Positions 35,723 through 44,883 of a DNA stretch of 64,000 nucleotides are shown in pieces; position 1 is the stretch's first letter; each line of letters opens with the position of its first letter. The DNA is from Staphylococcus equorum (lineage in GTDB: Bacteria > Bacillota > Bacilli > Staphylococcales > Staphylococcaceae): assembly GCF_001747895.1 (NCBI RefSeq), contig NZ_LNNB01000008.1, positions 89,248 to 153,247 on the forward strand. Reading direction: 5' to 3'. The notes beneath the pieces are model-generated. The model was not told where the DNA came from, made no database searches, and saw only the letters and a list, made by a program, of their open reading frames with translations. The position numbers and the translations under genes are program-made.

Positions 35723-37654
35723 ATGAGAATAACTGAGTTATTAACAAAAGATACAATTGCAATGGACCTTTCTTCAACAGAGAAAAACGGTGTTATTGAT
35801 GAGTTAGTGAAGCAGCTTGATAAAGCTGGAAAACTCAATGATATAACAACTTTTAAAGAAGCGATTCATAATCGTGAATCTCAAAGTACTACAGGTATTG
35901 GTGAAGGCATCGCGATACCTCATGCAAAAGTAGCTGCAGTAGACACACCGGCGATTGCATTTGGTAAATCCAAAACAGGTGTTGATTATCAAAGTTTGGA
36001 TATGCAACCTGCACATTTATTCTTTATGATTGCAGCGCCAGAAGGTGGAGCACAAACACATTTAGATGCATTAGCTAAACTATCAGGTATTTTAATGGAT
36101 GAAAAAGTGCGGGAAGATTTACTTCATGCAAATTCTCCACAAGAAGTGCTTCAAATTATAGATACAGCAGATGATGAAGCAACTGAAGAAGAGGAAGCAG
36201 AAGCACAAGCAGCTGCGACAACGTCAGCAACAGATTCAGATGAACCCTATATCTTAGCTGTTACAGCATGTCCGACAGGCATCGCACATACTTACATGGC
36301 TCGTGATGCTTTGAAAAAGCAAGCTGAAAAAATGAACGTAAAAATAAAAGTTGAAACGAATGGTTCAGGCGGCATTAAAAATCACATTACTGATGAAGAT
36401 ATTCGTCGCGCAACTGGTGTCATTGTTGCAGCAGATGTAAATGTGGAAACAGACCGTTTTGATGGTAAAAATGTTGTAGAAATACCAGTTGCAGATGGTA
36501 TTAAACGCCCTGAAGAACTGATTAATATAGCACAAGATACTTCTCGTAAACCATTTGTAGCCAAAGGCAATTATAAAGCATCAAATCAGTCTGGAAGTAA
36601 TGAAAAACAAGGCTTTGGTAAAACAATTTATAAACACTTAATGAATGGTGTTTCCAATATGTTACCGCTTGTTATTGCCGGTGGTATTTTAATGGCAATC
36701 GCCTACTTATTTGGACCAAACTCGTATGATCCAAATAGTTCTGAGTATAATGCATTTGCTGAACAATTATGGAATATTGGTAATCAGAGTGCCTTTGCGT
36801 TAATTATCCCAATTCTCGCTGGTTATATCGCGCGTAGTATTGCAGATAAACCAGGTTTTGCAGCTGGTTTAGTTGGTGGTATGTTAGCAATTTCAGGTGA
36901 TGCAGGGTTTATCGGAGGTATTCTTGCAGGTTTCTTAGCAGGTTATTTAACACAAGGTATTAAGAAACTTTCAAGCGGTTTACCTCAATCATTAGAAGGT
37001 TTGAAACCTACATTAATTTTCCCAGTATTATCAGTAACAATCACAGGTTTAGTAATGGTTTATGTATTAAACCCTCCAGCGTCGTGGTTGAATAATTTAC
37101 TACTTAATGGTTTAGAAGGTTTATCAGGAACGAATATTATGCTCTTAGGATTAGTCATTGGTGCAATGATGGCTATCGATATGGGTGGACCATTTAATAA
37201 AGCAGCATATGTATTTGCGACTGCTGCGTTAACAGAAGGCAATGCTGCACCAATTACAGCAGCAATGATTGGTGGTATGGTACCTCCAATCGCAATTGCG
37301 ACAGCGATGTTGATTTTCCGCAAGAAATTCACTAAAGAACAAAAAGGCTCTATCGCACCAAACTATGTAATGGGGTTATCTTTCATTACAGAAGGTGCAA
37401 TTCCATTTGCAGCAGCTGATCCACTAAGAGTCATTCCATCAATGATGGTAGGTTCAGGGGTTGCAGGTGCAATCGCGTTAGGACTAGGTTCTTCAATTCA
37501 AGCACCACATGGTGGTATCTTTGTTATAGTAGGTACTGATTTCAGCCACGTGATACAATCACTCATTGCGATTATTATAGGATCTATCGTAGGAGCAATC
37601 ATTTATGGTTTGTTAAAACCAAAAGTGACAGAAGAAGAAATACAAAGTTCTTAA
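35723..37654 (+). CDS. fruA: Fructose-specific PTS permease EIIABC
   Basis: 643 residues from ATG 35723, with GGTGGGAG upstream; the in-frame start at 35708 is not preferred. Domain order A-B-C: EIIA residues 1-148 with the phosphorylatable His67 in EGIAIPHAK, an acidic Ala-rich linker (150-170), EIIB about 175-275 with Cys183 in TACPTGIAHTYMA, and EIIC 300-635 with about nine membrane helices. It takes up fructose as fructose-1-phosphate using PEP via Hpr. Confidence 0.93.
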   Translation: MRITELLTKDTIAMDLSSTEKNGVIDELVKQLDKAGKLNDITTFKEAIHNRESQSTTGIGEGIAIPHAKVAAVDTPAIAFGKSKTGVDYQSLDMQPAHLFFMIAAPEGGAQTHLDALAKLSGILMDEKVREDLLHANSPQEVLQIIDTADDEATEEEEAEAQAAATTSATDSDEPYILAVTACPTGIAHTYMARDALKKQAEKMNVKIKVETNGSGGIKNHITDEDIRRATGVIVAADVNVETDRFDGKNVVEIPVADGIKRPEELINIAQDTSRKPFVAKGNYKASNQSGSNEKQGFGKTIYKHLMNGVSNMLPLVIAGGILMAIAYLFGPNSYDPNSSEYNAFAEQLWNIGNQSAFALIIPILAGYIARSIADKPGFAAGLVGGMLAISGDAGFIGGILAGFLAGYLTQGIKKLSSGLPQSLEGLKPTLIFPVLSVTITGLVMVYVLNPPASWLNNLLLNGLEGLSGTNIMLLGLVIGAMMAIDMGGPFNKAAYVFATAALTEGNAAPITAAMIGGMVPPIAIATAMLIFRKKFTKEQKGSIAPNYVMGLSFITEGAIPFAAADPLRVIPSMMVGSGVAGAIALGLGSSIQAPHGGIFVIVGTDFSHVIQSLIAIIIGSIVGAIIYGLLKPKVTEEEIQSS

Positions 37655-37701
37655 GTTATAGCGAACTAATGCATCAAGCTTTAGAAATTGAATAAACATA
37701 G

Positions 37702-37751
37702 AAAAACCAGTAGAAGCTCACAAGTTAATGAGTATTTCTACTGGTTTTTGT
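37702..37751 (+). terminator. Terminator of the fru operon
   Basis: AAAAACCAGTAGAA pairs with TTCTACTGGTTTTT. Confidence 0.8.
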
Positions 37752-37872
37752 TTATATGTGATACTGAAATTCAAAAACTTTTGAATATAATAAAGGACTT
37801 AAGTTTGGTAAAATGAAAACGAAGTGCTGAAATAGACACATAGCGTAAAACAAAGAAAAGAAGGTAGAGAAA

Positions 37873-39030
37873 ATGGCTGAATATGTGATTGAAAATGGGA
37901 GAATTTATACTGAAGAAGAACTAATAGAGCGAGGATATCTTATAGTTAAGGACGATAAAATTACTGACATAGGCAAAGGGGATTATGAAGGTGCGTTAAC
38001 AACTTATGATGCTCAAGGTCAGCATGTTTTACCAGGTTTTATAGATATTCATATGCATGGTGGCTATGGAGAAGATGCAATGGATGCATCATATGAAGGA
38101 TTGAAACATTTAGCAGAATCACTATTATCTGAAGGAACGACAAGTTTCTTAGCCACAACAATGACACAGTCTGATGAGAATATTACAAAAGCATTAGAAA
38201 ACATCATTGAATATCAGAAACAACAAGACATTTTAAAAGCAGCTGACATCGTAGGCATACATTTGGAAGGACCATTTATTTCTGAACATAAAGTAGGAGC
38301 ACAAAATCCAGCCTATGTACAAAGACCGTCTATAGAGAAAGTACAACAATTTCAAAAAACAGCGAACAACCAAATTAAAGTGATTACATTTGCACCTGAG
38401 GTTGAAGGTGCTCATGAAACATTAGAAGCGTTACATAATCAAATACGTTTCTCTATTGGTCATACGGTTGCAACTTTTGATGAGACAAATGAAGCGGTAG
38501 CACGTGGGGCTAAACATGTGACGCATTTATATAATGCTGGAACACCATTCGAGCATAGAGAACCAGGTGTTTTTGGTGCGGCATGGACAAATGATAGCTT
38601 AAGTACTGAACTTATCGTGGACGGTATTCATTCACACCCTACAGCGATTCAAATTGCTTATAAACAAAAGGGAAACACACGCTTTTTCTTAATTACTGAT
38701 GCAATGAGAGCGAAAGGTATGCCAGATGGTGAATATGATTTAGGTGGTCAAAATGTTATTGTAAAAGGTTCTGAAGCTCGGTTAGCATCTGGGGCACTGG
38801 CAGGTAGCATACTGAAAATGAATGAAGGACTGAAAAATCTAATACAATACACAGGTGATACACTAAATAATTTATGGCGTGTAACTAGTTTAAATCAAGC
38901 AATTGCATTAAATATCGAATCGCAAAAAGGAAGTTTGAAGGTTGGGAAAGACGCAGACATCGTTATTGTAGATGATGAAATTACAGTTCAAACTACTATA
39001 AAAGCAGGCGCAATACACAAATTTTCTTAA
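37873..39030 (+). CDS. nagA: N-acetylglucosamine-6-phosphate deacetylase
   Basis: 385 residues. Amidohydrolase fold with metal ligands in DIHMHGGYGED, HLEGPFISEHKVGAQ, SIGHTVATFDE and HVTHLYNAG, plus the catalytic Asp in ITDAMRAKGMPDG. It deacetylates GlcNAc-6-P from cell-wall recycling. No nagB lies next to it. An imperfect cre (ATGAAAACGAAGTGCT, one mismatch from consensus) is at 37813-37828, 45 bases before the ATG. Confidence 0.95.
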   Translation: MAEYVIENGRIYTEEELIERGYLIVKDDKITDIGKGDYEGALTTYDAQGQHVLPGFIDIHMHGGYGEDAMDASYEGLKHLAESLLSEGTTSFLATTMTQSDENITKALENIIEYQKQQDILKAADIVGIHLEGPFISEHKVGAQNPAYVQRPSIEKVQQFQKTANNQIKVITFAPEVEGAHETLEALHNQIRFSIGHTVATFDETNEAVARGAKHVTHLYNAGTPFEHREPGVFGAAWTNDSLSTELIVDGIHSHPTAIQIAYKQKGNTRFFLITDAMRAKGMPDGEYDLGGQNVIVKGSEARLASGALAGSILKMNEGLKNLIQYTGDTLNNLWRVTSLNQAIALNIESQKGSLKVGKDADIVIVDDEITVQTTIKAGAIHKFS

Positions 39031-39212
39031 TAACAAGCTTGAATTCAACTCATTTTAAAACGTGTTATGTAAAGTGTAAATTGAATCAAAAAGTTGACGC
39101 GACTTAAAATTTGCGTTTAAATGTTAAGTTAGAGAAATAAAATTTCATACGTACAAATTACATGATGACTTAACATTATGATAAAATAGAAGAAATGCGT
39201 ATTTTTCGGGAG

Positions 39213-39333
39213 GTGTCACCAATGGGAAGGATTTAGTATATAACATGAAAATGCAACATAGCAATAAATCTTATGTACGGTCATCTATTGTGACACGATA
39301 TTTGGAGGTGAATCCCTAGAAATAGGGAACTAA
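39213..39333 (+). promoter_or_regulatory. Structured leader of the CorC/MpfA-like gene with upstream ORFs
   Basis: Between nagA and the CorC gene lie about 300 bases. Visible within them: GGGAGGTG (39208-39215) six bases before ATGGGAAGGATTTAG (a four-codon MGRI frame, 39222-39236); a 24-codon frame 39245-39319; GTGTCAC (39213-39219) complementary to GTGACAC (39290-39296); GGAGGTG (39304-39310) followed by the hairpin CCCTA-GAAA-TAGGG (39313-39326) and the TTG start at 39334. TCACC (39216-39220) can pair instead with GGTGA of the second ribosome site. Whether this is a control element is inference. Confidence 0.5.
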
Positions 39334-40683
39334 TTGGAAACTGTGACCATAATAAATTTAGTAATATTTGCTTTTTTAATAGCATTAACAACGGTATTCG
39401 TAGGATCGGAATTTGCATTAGTGAAGGTCCGAGCGACAAGAATTGAACAACTTGTTGCAGAAGGTAATAGTAGTGCACGTATAGTAAAAAAAATGATTAA
39501 AAACTTGGACTACTATTTATCAGCATGTCAACTAGGTATTACGGTGACATCTTTAGGATTAGGTTGGTTAGGTGAACCGACATTTAGTAAATTACTGCAT
39601 CCACTATTTGAAGCAATTAATTTACCTGAAGCGTTAACGACGACAGTTTCATTTATTGTCGCATTTATCATTGTGACATATTTACATGTAGTACTCGGCG
39701 AATTGGCTCCAAAAACTTTGGCCATTCAACATACAGAGAAAATGGCATTAATATACGCTAGACCATTGTATTATTTTGGGGCTATTATGAAACCGTTGAT
39801 ATGGTTGATGAATGGTTCTGCAAGAATGATTATACGTATGTTCGGTGTAGATCCAGATGCGAATAATGATGCAATGTCAGAAGAAGAAATAAAAATTATA
39901 ATAAACAATAGTTATAACGGTGGAGAAATAAACCAAACAGAATTGGCTTATATGCAAAATATCTTCTCCTTTGATGAGAGACAAGCCAAAGATATCATGG
40001 TGCCACGTACACAAATGGCTACATTGAATGAACCGTTTAATGTAAATGAACTGTTAGACACGATTAAAGAACATCAATTCACACGTTACCCGATTACAGA
40101 AGATGGGGACAAAGACCATGTGAAAGGTTTTCTTAATGTAAAAGAGTTTTTAACAGAATACGCTTCAGGTAAACCTATTAAAGTAGGTAATTACGTTCAT
40201 GATTTACCAATGATTTCTGAAACGACACGTATAAGTGATGCGTTAGTACGTATGCAACGTGAACATGTTCATATCAGTTTGATTATTGATGAATATGGTG
40301 GTACGGCAGGTATCTTAACGATGGAAGATATCTTAGAAGAAATCGTTGGTGAAATTCGTGATGAATTTGATGACGATGAAGTAAACGATGTTGTAAAAGT
40401 AACGGACAGCAGATATCAAATTAGTGGTCGTGTATTATTAGACGATTTAAATGATGAGCTCGGCATTGAATTTGCTGATTCTGAAGACATTGATACAATC
40501 GGTGGTTGGTTGCAAGCACATAATACAAACTTACAACAAAACGATTATGTCGATACGGAATATGATCGTTGGATCATGTCTGAAGTCGATAACCATCAAA
40601 TCATTACTGTTTTATTAGAAGTTGAATACAATGCAACACGTCCAACGCCTGAAAATAAGGAAGACGATGAAGATAACGATTAA
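39334..40683 (+). CDS. mpfA: CNNM/CorC (HlyC) family membrane protein, MpfA-like
   Basis: 449 residues. An N-terminal CNNM/DUF21 domain with four helices (residues 1-185), two CBS domains (205-330, MVPRTQMATLNE and GGTAGILTMEDILEEIVGEIRDEFD) and a C-terminal CorC_HlyC domain (345-435). The S. aureus orthologue at this position (SA0657, MpfA) protects against high magnesium, probably by Mg export; the symbol relies on my recall and synteny. The TTG start is used because ribosome sites lie upstream; GTG at 39343 is an alternative. It is often mislabelled a hemolysin. Confidence 0.8.
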   Translation: METVTIINLVIFAFLIALTTVFVGSEFALVKVRATRIEQLVAEGNSSARIVKKMIKNLDYYLSACQLGITVTSLGLGWLGEPTFSKLLHPLFEAINLPEALTTTVSFIVAFIIVTYLHVVLGELAPKTLAIQHTEKMALIYARPLYYFGAIMKPLIWLMNGSARMIIRMFGVDPDANNDAMSEEEIKIIINNSYNGGEINQTELAYMQNIFSFDERQAKDIMVPRTQMATLNEPFNVNELLDTIKEHQFTRYPITEDGDKDHVKGFLNVKEFLTEYASGKPIKVGNYVHDLPMISETTRISDALVRMQREHVHISLIIDEYGGTAGILTMEDILEEIVGEIRDEFDDDEVNDVVKVTDSRYQISGRVLLDDLNDELGIEFADSEDIDTIGGWLQAHNTNLQQNDYVDTEYDRWIMSEVDNHQIITVLLEVEYNATRPTPENKEDDEDND

Positions 40684-40701
40684 TCATTGTCTTATACATT
40701 T

Positions 40702-40746
40702 AAAGCTATCGATAAATTCTCTGAATTTGTCGATAGCTTTTTTGTA
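40702..40746 (+). terminator. Terminator of the CorC-like gene
   Basis: AAAGCTATCGA pairs with TCGATAGCTTT followed by TTTG. Confidence 0.85.
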
Positions 40747-40915
40747 TCTTTTTCACATAAATCGGCTCAAATCACTGTCATTATATGAACATAATAGTAG
40801 TGTGTTGATATTGAAATAAATATGCGTGATTCATGTATTACGTATTGCTATAATGAGCAGAGTATAACGATATATCTTTAAAATAATTTCAACTTAGTTG
40901 AAGGGGGATTAAATC

Positions 40916-41755
40916 ATGTTAGAAGACGTGTATTATTTAAATAATGGTTATCCAATGCCGAGAGTGGGTCTTGGAGTATATAAAATTACAGATGAAGAAA
41001 TGGAACCTGCAGTCACAGCCGCCATAGAAGCGGGCTATCGTGCATTTGATACTGCTTATTTTTATAAAAATGAAATAGCATTAGGTAATGCATTAAAACA
41101 ATCTGAGATACCACGTGAAGATTTATTTCTTACATCAAAAATTTGGAATGATTATCAAGGTTATGACAATACAATCAATTTTTTTACAAAATCAATAGAA
41201 AACTTAGGTACTGATTATTTAGATTTATTTTTAATACACTGGCCATGTGAAGCGGATGGTTTATTTGTTGAAACTTATAAAGCCATGGAAAAATTATATG
41301 AAGAGGGCAAAGTTCGTGCAATAGGTGTTTGTAACTTTAATGCGCACCATTTAGAAAAATTAATGTCGCAAACTGACATTGTACCTGCTGTGAATCAAAT
41401 AGAGGTGCATCCATATTTCAATCAACATGAACTACAAACTTTTTGTGATAAGCATGATATCGCTGTGACAGCATGGATGCCACTGATGAGAAATAGAGGT
41501 TTATTAGAACATGAATTGATCACAGAGATGGCAAGCCGTTATGGTAAAACGCCAGCCCAAATTGTATTACGTTGGCATTTGTCACATGATCGCTTAATTA
41601 TTCCGAAATCAAAAACACCAGAACGCATTAAAGAAAACTATGATATTTTCGACTTTAATTTGGAATTGACAGACATCGCTGAGATAGATCGTTTGAATTG
41701 TGATAATCGTCAAGGAAATGATCCAGATAAAGTACGTATAGGTAGTTTAAAATAA
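40916..41755 (+). CDS. Aldo/keto reductase (2,5-diketogluconate reductase type)
   Basis: 279 residues of the AKR5-like branch. FDTAYFYKNEIALGNAL carries the catalytic Asp/Tyr, LTSKIW the Lys and LFLIHWPCEAD the His; IPKSKTPERIKENYDIF is the NADPH-binding segment. Substrate unknown. GAAGGGGG precedes the ATG. Followed by repeat A, which acts as terminator. Confidence 0.9.
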   Translation: MLEDVYYLNNGYPMPRVGLGVYKITDEEMEPAVTAAIEAGYRAFDTAYFYKNEIALGNALKQSEIPREDLFLTSKIWNDYQGYDNTINFFTKSIENLGTDYLDLFLIHWPCEADGLFVETYKAMEKLYEEGKVRAIGVCNFNAHHLEKLMSQTDIVPAVNQIEVHPYFNQHELQTFCDKHDIAVTAWMPLMRNRGLLEHELITEMASRYGKTPAQIVLRWHLSHDRLIIPKSKTPERIKENYDIFDFNLELTDIAEIDRLNCDNRQGNDPDKVRIGSLK

Positions 41756-41768
41756 GAATTGATAACAC

Positions 41769-41850
41769 AACCCAGGACGTAAATCTTACAAGCTTAAATA
41801 GAAAGCATCAATCTATTAGTTTTTTTAATAGATTGGTGCTTTTAATTTAA
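41769..41850 (+). repeat. Dispersed intergenic repeat A, copy 2 (diverged)
   Basis: Starts with CCCAGGACGTAAATC, then AAAGCATCAATCTATTAG hairpins with AATAGATTGGTGCTTTT (41803-41844). It matches the hairpin half of the copies at 10907 and 63880, with a more diverged left half. Confidence 0.6.
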
Positions 41851-42353
41851 GAATTTTAAATTTTTTAAAAGTGCATGTTTATCTGTTTTTTTATAATAAG
41901 GCTCGAACTTGTAGTCTCTGAACCCCTACTATGCATTGGTTATCAGCACTTAAAACAAACGATGTGTTTATAAATGTATAAAAATAAGAAGGTTTCAAAT
42001 AGTTCTAGTAGCGATAATAAAGGGTTTTGTTTCCAAATTCATCAAATAGTTGATAGACTAAAGTTACAAATTATAACTTTTAATAATTTTAATACCGAAC
42101 AATATTAGTAACCACATTTAAATTTCAAGGTGTTATCTTATTTTGTAACGCTTAAATCATTTTGCTCTGTTTTTTTAAGATGTATTTAACTTAAATGACT
42201 AGATATTTTTAAAAAATAAGTTGCCTAAGTTAAGTTTGAGCAATGAATATTAAGGCTATATAAAGATTGTGTAAATCTAATTGGTTAGTATAGCAATATA
42301 GTGATAAAAATTGATAAAGTGAAATTGAAGTAATTGAAATGAAGGTGTTTAAT
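41851..42353. other. Long AT-rich gap before csbB
   Basis: About 500 bases with no gene I can support. The only motif is a SigB-like promoter at 42234-42259 (GTTTGA-N14-GGCTAT). B. subtilis csbB is SigB-dependent, which makes the match plausible but not strong. Confidence 0.45.
42234..42259 (+). promoter_or_regulatory. Possible SigB promoter of csbB
   Basis: GTTTGA (42234-42239), 14-base spacer, GGCTAT (42254-42259); one mismatch in each half against GTTTAA and GGGTAT. The start of csbB is 95 bases downstream. Confidence 0.35.
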
Positions 42354-43418
42354 ATGCAAATAAGAGTTATAGTACCCTGTTATAATGAAGGTGAAGTAGT
42401 ATTAAAGACTTATCAACGTTTGACTGAAATATTATCAAAAGATAGTCAATATCATCAATATGACTATGATTTACTATTTGTAGATGATGGTAGTAAAGAT
42501 CAAACAATAAAATTTATTCAAGATGTAGCGACTAAAGATGATCATGTGAAATTTATTTCGTTTAGTCGTAATTTTGGAAAAGAGTCTGCAATGATTGCAG
42601 GTTTCCAAAATAGTAAAGATTGTGACGCAGCAATTATGATAGATGCTGATCTACAACACCCGCCTGAATTAATACCCCAAATGATTGCTGGCTATATGGA
42701 CGGTTATGATCAAGTTGTTGCGAAGCGTGACAGAAAGAACGAAAAACCAGCTAGAAAATTTATGACAAAATTGTATTACAAAATGATTAATCATTTTGTA
42801 GAGGATATTAAATTGGAAGATGGTGTCGGTGATTTCAGATTACTGAGTCAACGTGCAGTGCATTCATTGACCGAATTAGATGAATACAACCGCTTTTCAA
42901 AAGGGCTATATGAATGGATTGGATATAACACTAAAGTGTTTACTTATGAAAACGTAGAAAGAGAAGACGGAGAATCTAAATGGTCATTCGGTAAATTATT
43001 AAATTACGGTATAGATGGCTTGATATCCTTTAACAACAAACCCTTACGAGCAATGATTTATCTTGGTTTTATTGTGTTCTTTATCAGTTTGTTGTATATC
43101 GGTTATAGTTTTGCAGGCATTGTGTTTAATGGCATTGAAACACCAGGCTATTTCTCCACTATTGCTGCGATATTACTACTAGGTGGTATACAAATGATTT
43201 CAATTGGAATCGTTGGAGAATATATTGGACGCATTTATTACGAGGTCAAACAACGCCCGAAATATATTGTACAGGCATCGAACTTAAATTGCTCGAGTCA
43301 AAAAGTAGAGCGTAGCTTTGAAGAAGATATGAATGAGCGTTTCAAACAACATAATCAAAATTATGAAAGTAAGGTTAAAAAAGACGAAGAAGAGAAAAAG
43401 CTTGTTAAAAGCAGATAA
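42354..43418 (+). CDS. csbB: C55-P glycosyltransferase CsbB (GT2, GtrB-like)
   Basis: 354 residues from ATG 42354 with GAAGGTG six bases upstream. N-terminal GT2 domain with VPCYNEGEVVL, LFVDDGSKDQT, IMIDADLQHPPEL (DxD-type) and the conserved DFRLLS. Two C-terminal helices (about residues 230-300) carry LYIGYS..GGIQMISIGIVGEYIGRIYYEVKQRP, the DPM1-like/GtrB pattern. The C-terminal 60 residues are a charged tail. In S. aureus CsbB makes C55-P-GlcNAc for GlcNAc decoration of LTA with GtcA and YfhO; those partners are not in this window. Confidence 0.85.
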   Translation: MQIRVIVPCYNEGEVVLKTYQRLTEILSKDSQYHQYDYDLLFVDDGSKDQTIKFIQDVATKDDHVKFISFSRNFGKESAMIAGFQNSKDCDAAIMIDADLQHPPELIPQMIAGYMDGYDQVVAKRDRKNEKPARKFMTKLYYKMINHFVEDIKLEDGVGDFRLLSQRAVHSLTELDEYNRFSKGLYEWIGYNTKVFTYENVEREDGESKWSFGKLLNYGIDGLISFNNKPLRAMIYLGFIVFFISLLYIGYSFAGIVFNGIETPGYFSTIAAILLLGGIQMISIGIVGEYIGRIYYEVKQRPKYIVQASNLNCSSQKVERSFEEDMNERFKQHNQNYESKVKKDEEEKKLVKSR

Positions 43419-43446
43419 TAATTATAAAAATTTGGGTTGTTATAGA

Positions 43447-43484
43447 GTGTCAACAAAGTCTCCGACTTTGTTGGCATTTTTTTG
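43447..43484 (+). terminator. csbB terminator
   Basis: GTCAACAAAGTC pairs with GACTTTGTTGGC followed by ATTTTTTT. Confidence 0.8.
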
Positions 43485-43637
43485 TACGCGTTTTACTGAG
43501 AGCACAGCTTTAGCCTTTAGTCTTCGGCTAGTACTTTATTAATTCGTCAGGAGTTGATTCAAATCAATACCATTTTCAATAAGAATTAAATAATAAAATT
43601 GAGGAACAAAGATTGACTCAAGGGGATACATAGCTAT

Positions 43638-43672
43638 AAAAAAATAAACCAAATGCTGCAAAGGCATTTGGC
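43638..43672 (-). terminator. Terminator of the glsB-like gene
   Basis: CCAAATGC (43649-43656) pairs with GCATTTGG (43664-43671); the A run at 43638-43644 gives a T tract on the minus strand. The stretch 43485-43637 between this and the csbB terminator holds nothing I can name. Confidence 0.75.
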
Positions 43673-43735
43673 TTATTTCCTTGATTTAAATTATTAATGT
43701 TTTAGATTAGTAATTTTACTTTTTGCTTTTTGCTT

Positions 43736-43987
43736 TTATTTTTTACGTAACTTACCGAAAATAAATGAAACAATTGCTACTAGAATGATTGTCCCGATAA
43801 GTGCTGGGAATATCGCGATGCCACCTAAATGCCAACCCCAATCACCAAGTAACCAAGAGCCTAGCGCTGAACCTACAATACCAGCGATAATATTACCTAA
43901 AATACCACCTGGTATATCTTTACCTACGATACCACCAGCTATCCAACCGATTAAACCACCGACTATTAACATAAGTATAAAGCCCAT
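43736..43987 (-). CDS. GlsB/YeaQ/YmgE (transglycosylase-associated) family protein
   Basis: 83 residues, three glycine-rich helices: GGLIGWIAGGIVGKDIPGGILGNIIAGIVGSALGSWLLG, the family pattern. Despite the name there is no transglycosylase activity; members are stress-induced small membrane proteins. GGAGGCAAATC precedes the ATG. A weak SigB-like promoter is possible at 44028-44053. Confidence 0.85.
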   Translation of the reverse strand: MGFILMLIVGGLIGWIAGGIVGKDIPGGILGNIIAGIVGSALGSWLLGDWGWHLGGIAIFPALIGTIILVAIVSFIFGKLRKK

Positions 43988-44051
43988 ATTGATTTGCCTC
44001 CTTTATTATTCGTTCGACTTCTAATCTATACCACGAAATATAAAAGGTTAA

Positions 44052-44645
44052 TCATTTATGTGAAGAAAATATATTCTGCCATAATAAGAATGATATAAAC
44101 AATAAATGAATAATTATAAAAGCATACCAATAAGGCGTTAATAGCGTCATTACTGATGACGATGCAATAATTAATATTTGACCGACAAAGATAGGGCGTC
44201 GAATACGATTCATAAATTTAAGTTGTTCTTTTTCCTTTGGTTGAAATGTGCTATAAAAAAGCATGATAGCGCCTATGATAAAAATAGCTGGGGCTAAATA
44301 AGGAATAGACATATAAAATGAATCATGACTTGTACTATAAGTAAGTATTAATGATGTACTCATTATAATAGTAAGCACAACCGCAATGAATTTTTGGTCT
44401 GTTATAACGTATACAGTTACTTTTCTATTTATATACAATTGTAATATGGTCCAAATGATGAGTTGCGCACTTGTATAAAATGCGATGTAGTCATATTCAC
44501 CGACGAGAAATAAATTGATGAGACCATTTACAGATAAAGCAATGAGTATAGAGCTAAACTTAAGTTGTTTGAAATTCTGACGATATAAACCAATTCCGAG
44601 AATAATTAATACCGCAGCTATATTTATAATTATATTTATTAGCAT
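44052..44645 (-). CDS. Multi-pass membrane protein, unknown
   Basis: 197 residues with about six hydrophobic helices and a positively charged loop (MNRIRRPIFVGQ) in the middle. GGAGAGCAAC precedes the ATG at 44645. I do not recognise a family. Together with the glsB-like gene it occupies the position of saePQRS in S. aureus. Confidence 0.6.
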   Translation of the reverse strand: MLINIIINIAAVLIILGIGLYRQNFKQLKFSSILIALSVNGLINLFLVGEYDYIAFYTSAQLIIWTILQLYINRKVTVYVITDQKFIAVVLTIIMSTSLILTYSTSHDSFYMSIPYLAPAIFIIGAIMLFYSTFQPKEKEQLKFMNRIRRPIFVGQILIIASSSVMTLLTPYWYAFIIIHLLFISFLLWQNIFSSHK

Positions 44646-44883
44646 GTTGCTCTCCTAACCTAGATACTTCACTGCAACATTATACCAATTAATATTACGT
44701 TAATCATTTAATAACAATTAATTATTTAAATTTACATAAAAATATTAGGTTAAATAGAAATAATTTTTTTCCCTTTTATATATTAGCAGTGATAGTTATC
44801 CTAACGATTTAAAGCCACTAAAAATAGTGACACCGTTATACGGATAAGAAGCATTATACAACGTATCGGACGAAATACTCAAT

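Noticed and set aside
39031..39333. M-box or yybP-ykoY riboswitch before the CorC-like gene
   Set aside because: I looked for the consensus stretches of both known families and did not find them; the structured leader is described separately as a candidate.
39334..40683. Hemolysin label for the CorC-like protein
   Set aside because: The HlyC/CorC name is historic. The domain set (CNNM, CBS, CorC_HlyC) points to ion transport.
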